Shown here: positions 63,405-64,000 of the stretch, in pieces | Layout of the letters: the number at the start of each line of letters is the position of its first letter | Numbering within the stretch: position 1 is the stretch's first letter | Source of the DNA: Channallabes apus | Taxonomy: Eukaryota; Chordata; Actinopteri; Siluriformes; Clariidae | Direction: 5' to 3' | Length of the DNA: 64,000 bases | Assembly: GCA_030522415.1 (NCBI GenBank) | Contig: CM060104.1 | Location: 14,853,729-14,917,728 of the forward strand | Position numbers and translations under genes: made by a program | The notes under the pieces: generated by a model | The model's database searches: none | Seen by the model: the letters and a program-made list of their open reading frames with translations, nothing else | Told to the model about the DNA's origin: nothing

Positions 63405-64000
63405 CAGAACTCGATCAGGCGACTGAATATTTAGAGTCGACATTTCATTGTACCTTAGATAATGTAGCTCCAGCTAAAAGAAAAATTATTTGAGATAAGA
63501 AACTCGCTCCCTGGTATAACGATCACACGCGCACTTCAAAACAGACCGCTCAGAAATTAGAGCGTAAATGGCGTAAAAAAAAAAACTAAATTGTTAGTAT
63601 TTCAAATAGCATGGAAAGAGAGCATCCTGAACTATAGGAAAGCTCTTAGTGTAGCTAGATCAACGTATTTCTCCACTCTTATAGAAGAAAATAAAAATAA
63701 TCCTAGATTTTTATTTAATACCGTAGCCAAATTAACCAGAAATAAGACCACTACAGAAATCTCCACATCATCATGCAATAGTGAGGACTTCATGAACTTT
63801 TTTAATAATAAAATTATAAATATCAGGCATAAAATTGAGGCTTTGAAACCGAACAATGTAATTGATACAGATGTTAACCTAGCCATGTCAGATTCAAACC
63901 TAGAATACTTTACTCCCCTTGAAGAGAATGAACTAATTTCACTCATCTCTTCTGCAAATTCATCAACCTGTATATTAGATCCTATACCGACACATTTTCT
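63405..64000 (+). pseudogene. LINE ORF2 continued: linker before the reverse transcriptase
   Basis: After the hAT element the plus strand resumes the same LINE. LDQATEYLESTFHCTLDNVAP is split across frames near 63410-63475. Near 63650-63720 it reads RSTYFSTLIEENKNNPRFL. At 63780-63990 it reads NFFNNKIINIRHKI, YFTPLEENELISLI and STCILDPIPTHF, the usual lead-in to the CR1/L2 polymerase domain. Frameshifts occur (for example around the A-run at 63577). The polymerase itself lies beyond the right edge. Confidence 0.85.

Overview
This is a window of fish nuclear DNA. The coding regions are short exons with GT/AG introns, the sequence is AT-rich, and it is full of Tc1-like DNA transposons, tRNA-derived SINEs, CR1/L2- and RTE-like LINE pieces and hAT-type miniature elements. 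The V-SINE type and the heavy Tc1 load suggest a teleost, probably an otophysan such as a catfish. The order is inferred from repeats only.

Two host genes can be reconstructed base by base, both on the minus strand. grhl2 (grainyhead-like 2, an epithelial transcription factor) occupies 8317-16913 in 16 coding exons. All splice phases agree and give a 593-residue protein. ncald (neurocalcin delta, a neuronal calcium sensor) has three coding exons at 31315-30938, 27031-26926 and 25476-25379, giving exactly 193 residues. Its long 3' UTR probably runs to about 22.3 kb. Its non-coding 5' exons probably lie far upstream; candidates are at 46.15-46.40 kb and 55.88-55.95 kb.

Layout: 1-2.3 kb looks like the 3' UTR of a plus-strand gene lying off the left edge. 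2.8-7 kb is intergenic, with Tc1 remnants, a local direct duplication, a perfect CTCF-type motif and an intact V-SINE. 7.8-17.2 kb is grhl2 with a GC-box promoter. 17.3-22.3 kb is the intergenic spacer, carrying a SINE, a LINE tail and an RTE-like fragment. 22.3-31.3 kb is the coding part of ncald, with two non-autonomous Tc1 derivatives in the intron between its first two coding exons. 31.3-60 kb is probably ncald 5' intron: sparse DNA with two large Tc1 elements, SINEs and hAT-type MITEs. 60.6-64 kb is a CR1/L2-like LINE, whose ORF1 carries an SGNH esterase and whose ORF2 is interrupted by a hAT element. It runs off the right edge.

I found no operon, CRISPR array, phage, functional tRNA or rRNA, or any clearly undescribed biological system. 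The most useful points are the complete grhl2 and ncald models, their same-strand order (convergent in human), the candidate upstream ncald exons, two perfect CTCF-type motifs, and several transposons caught in informative states.
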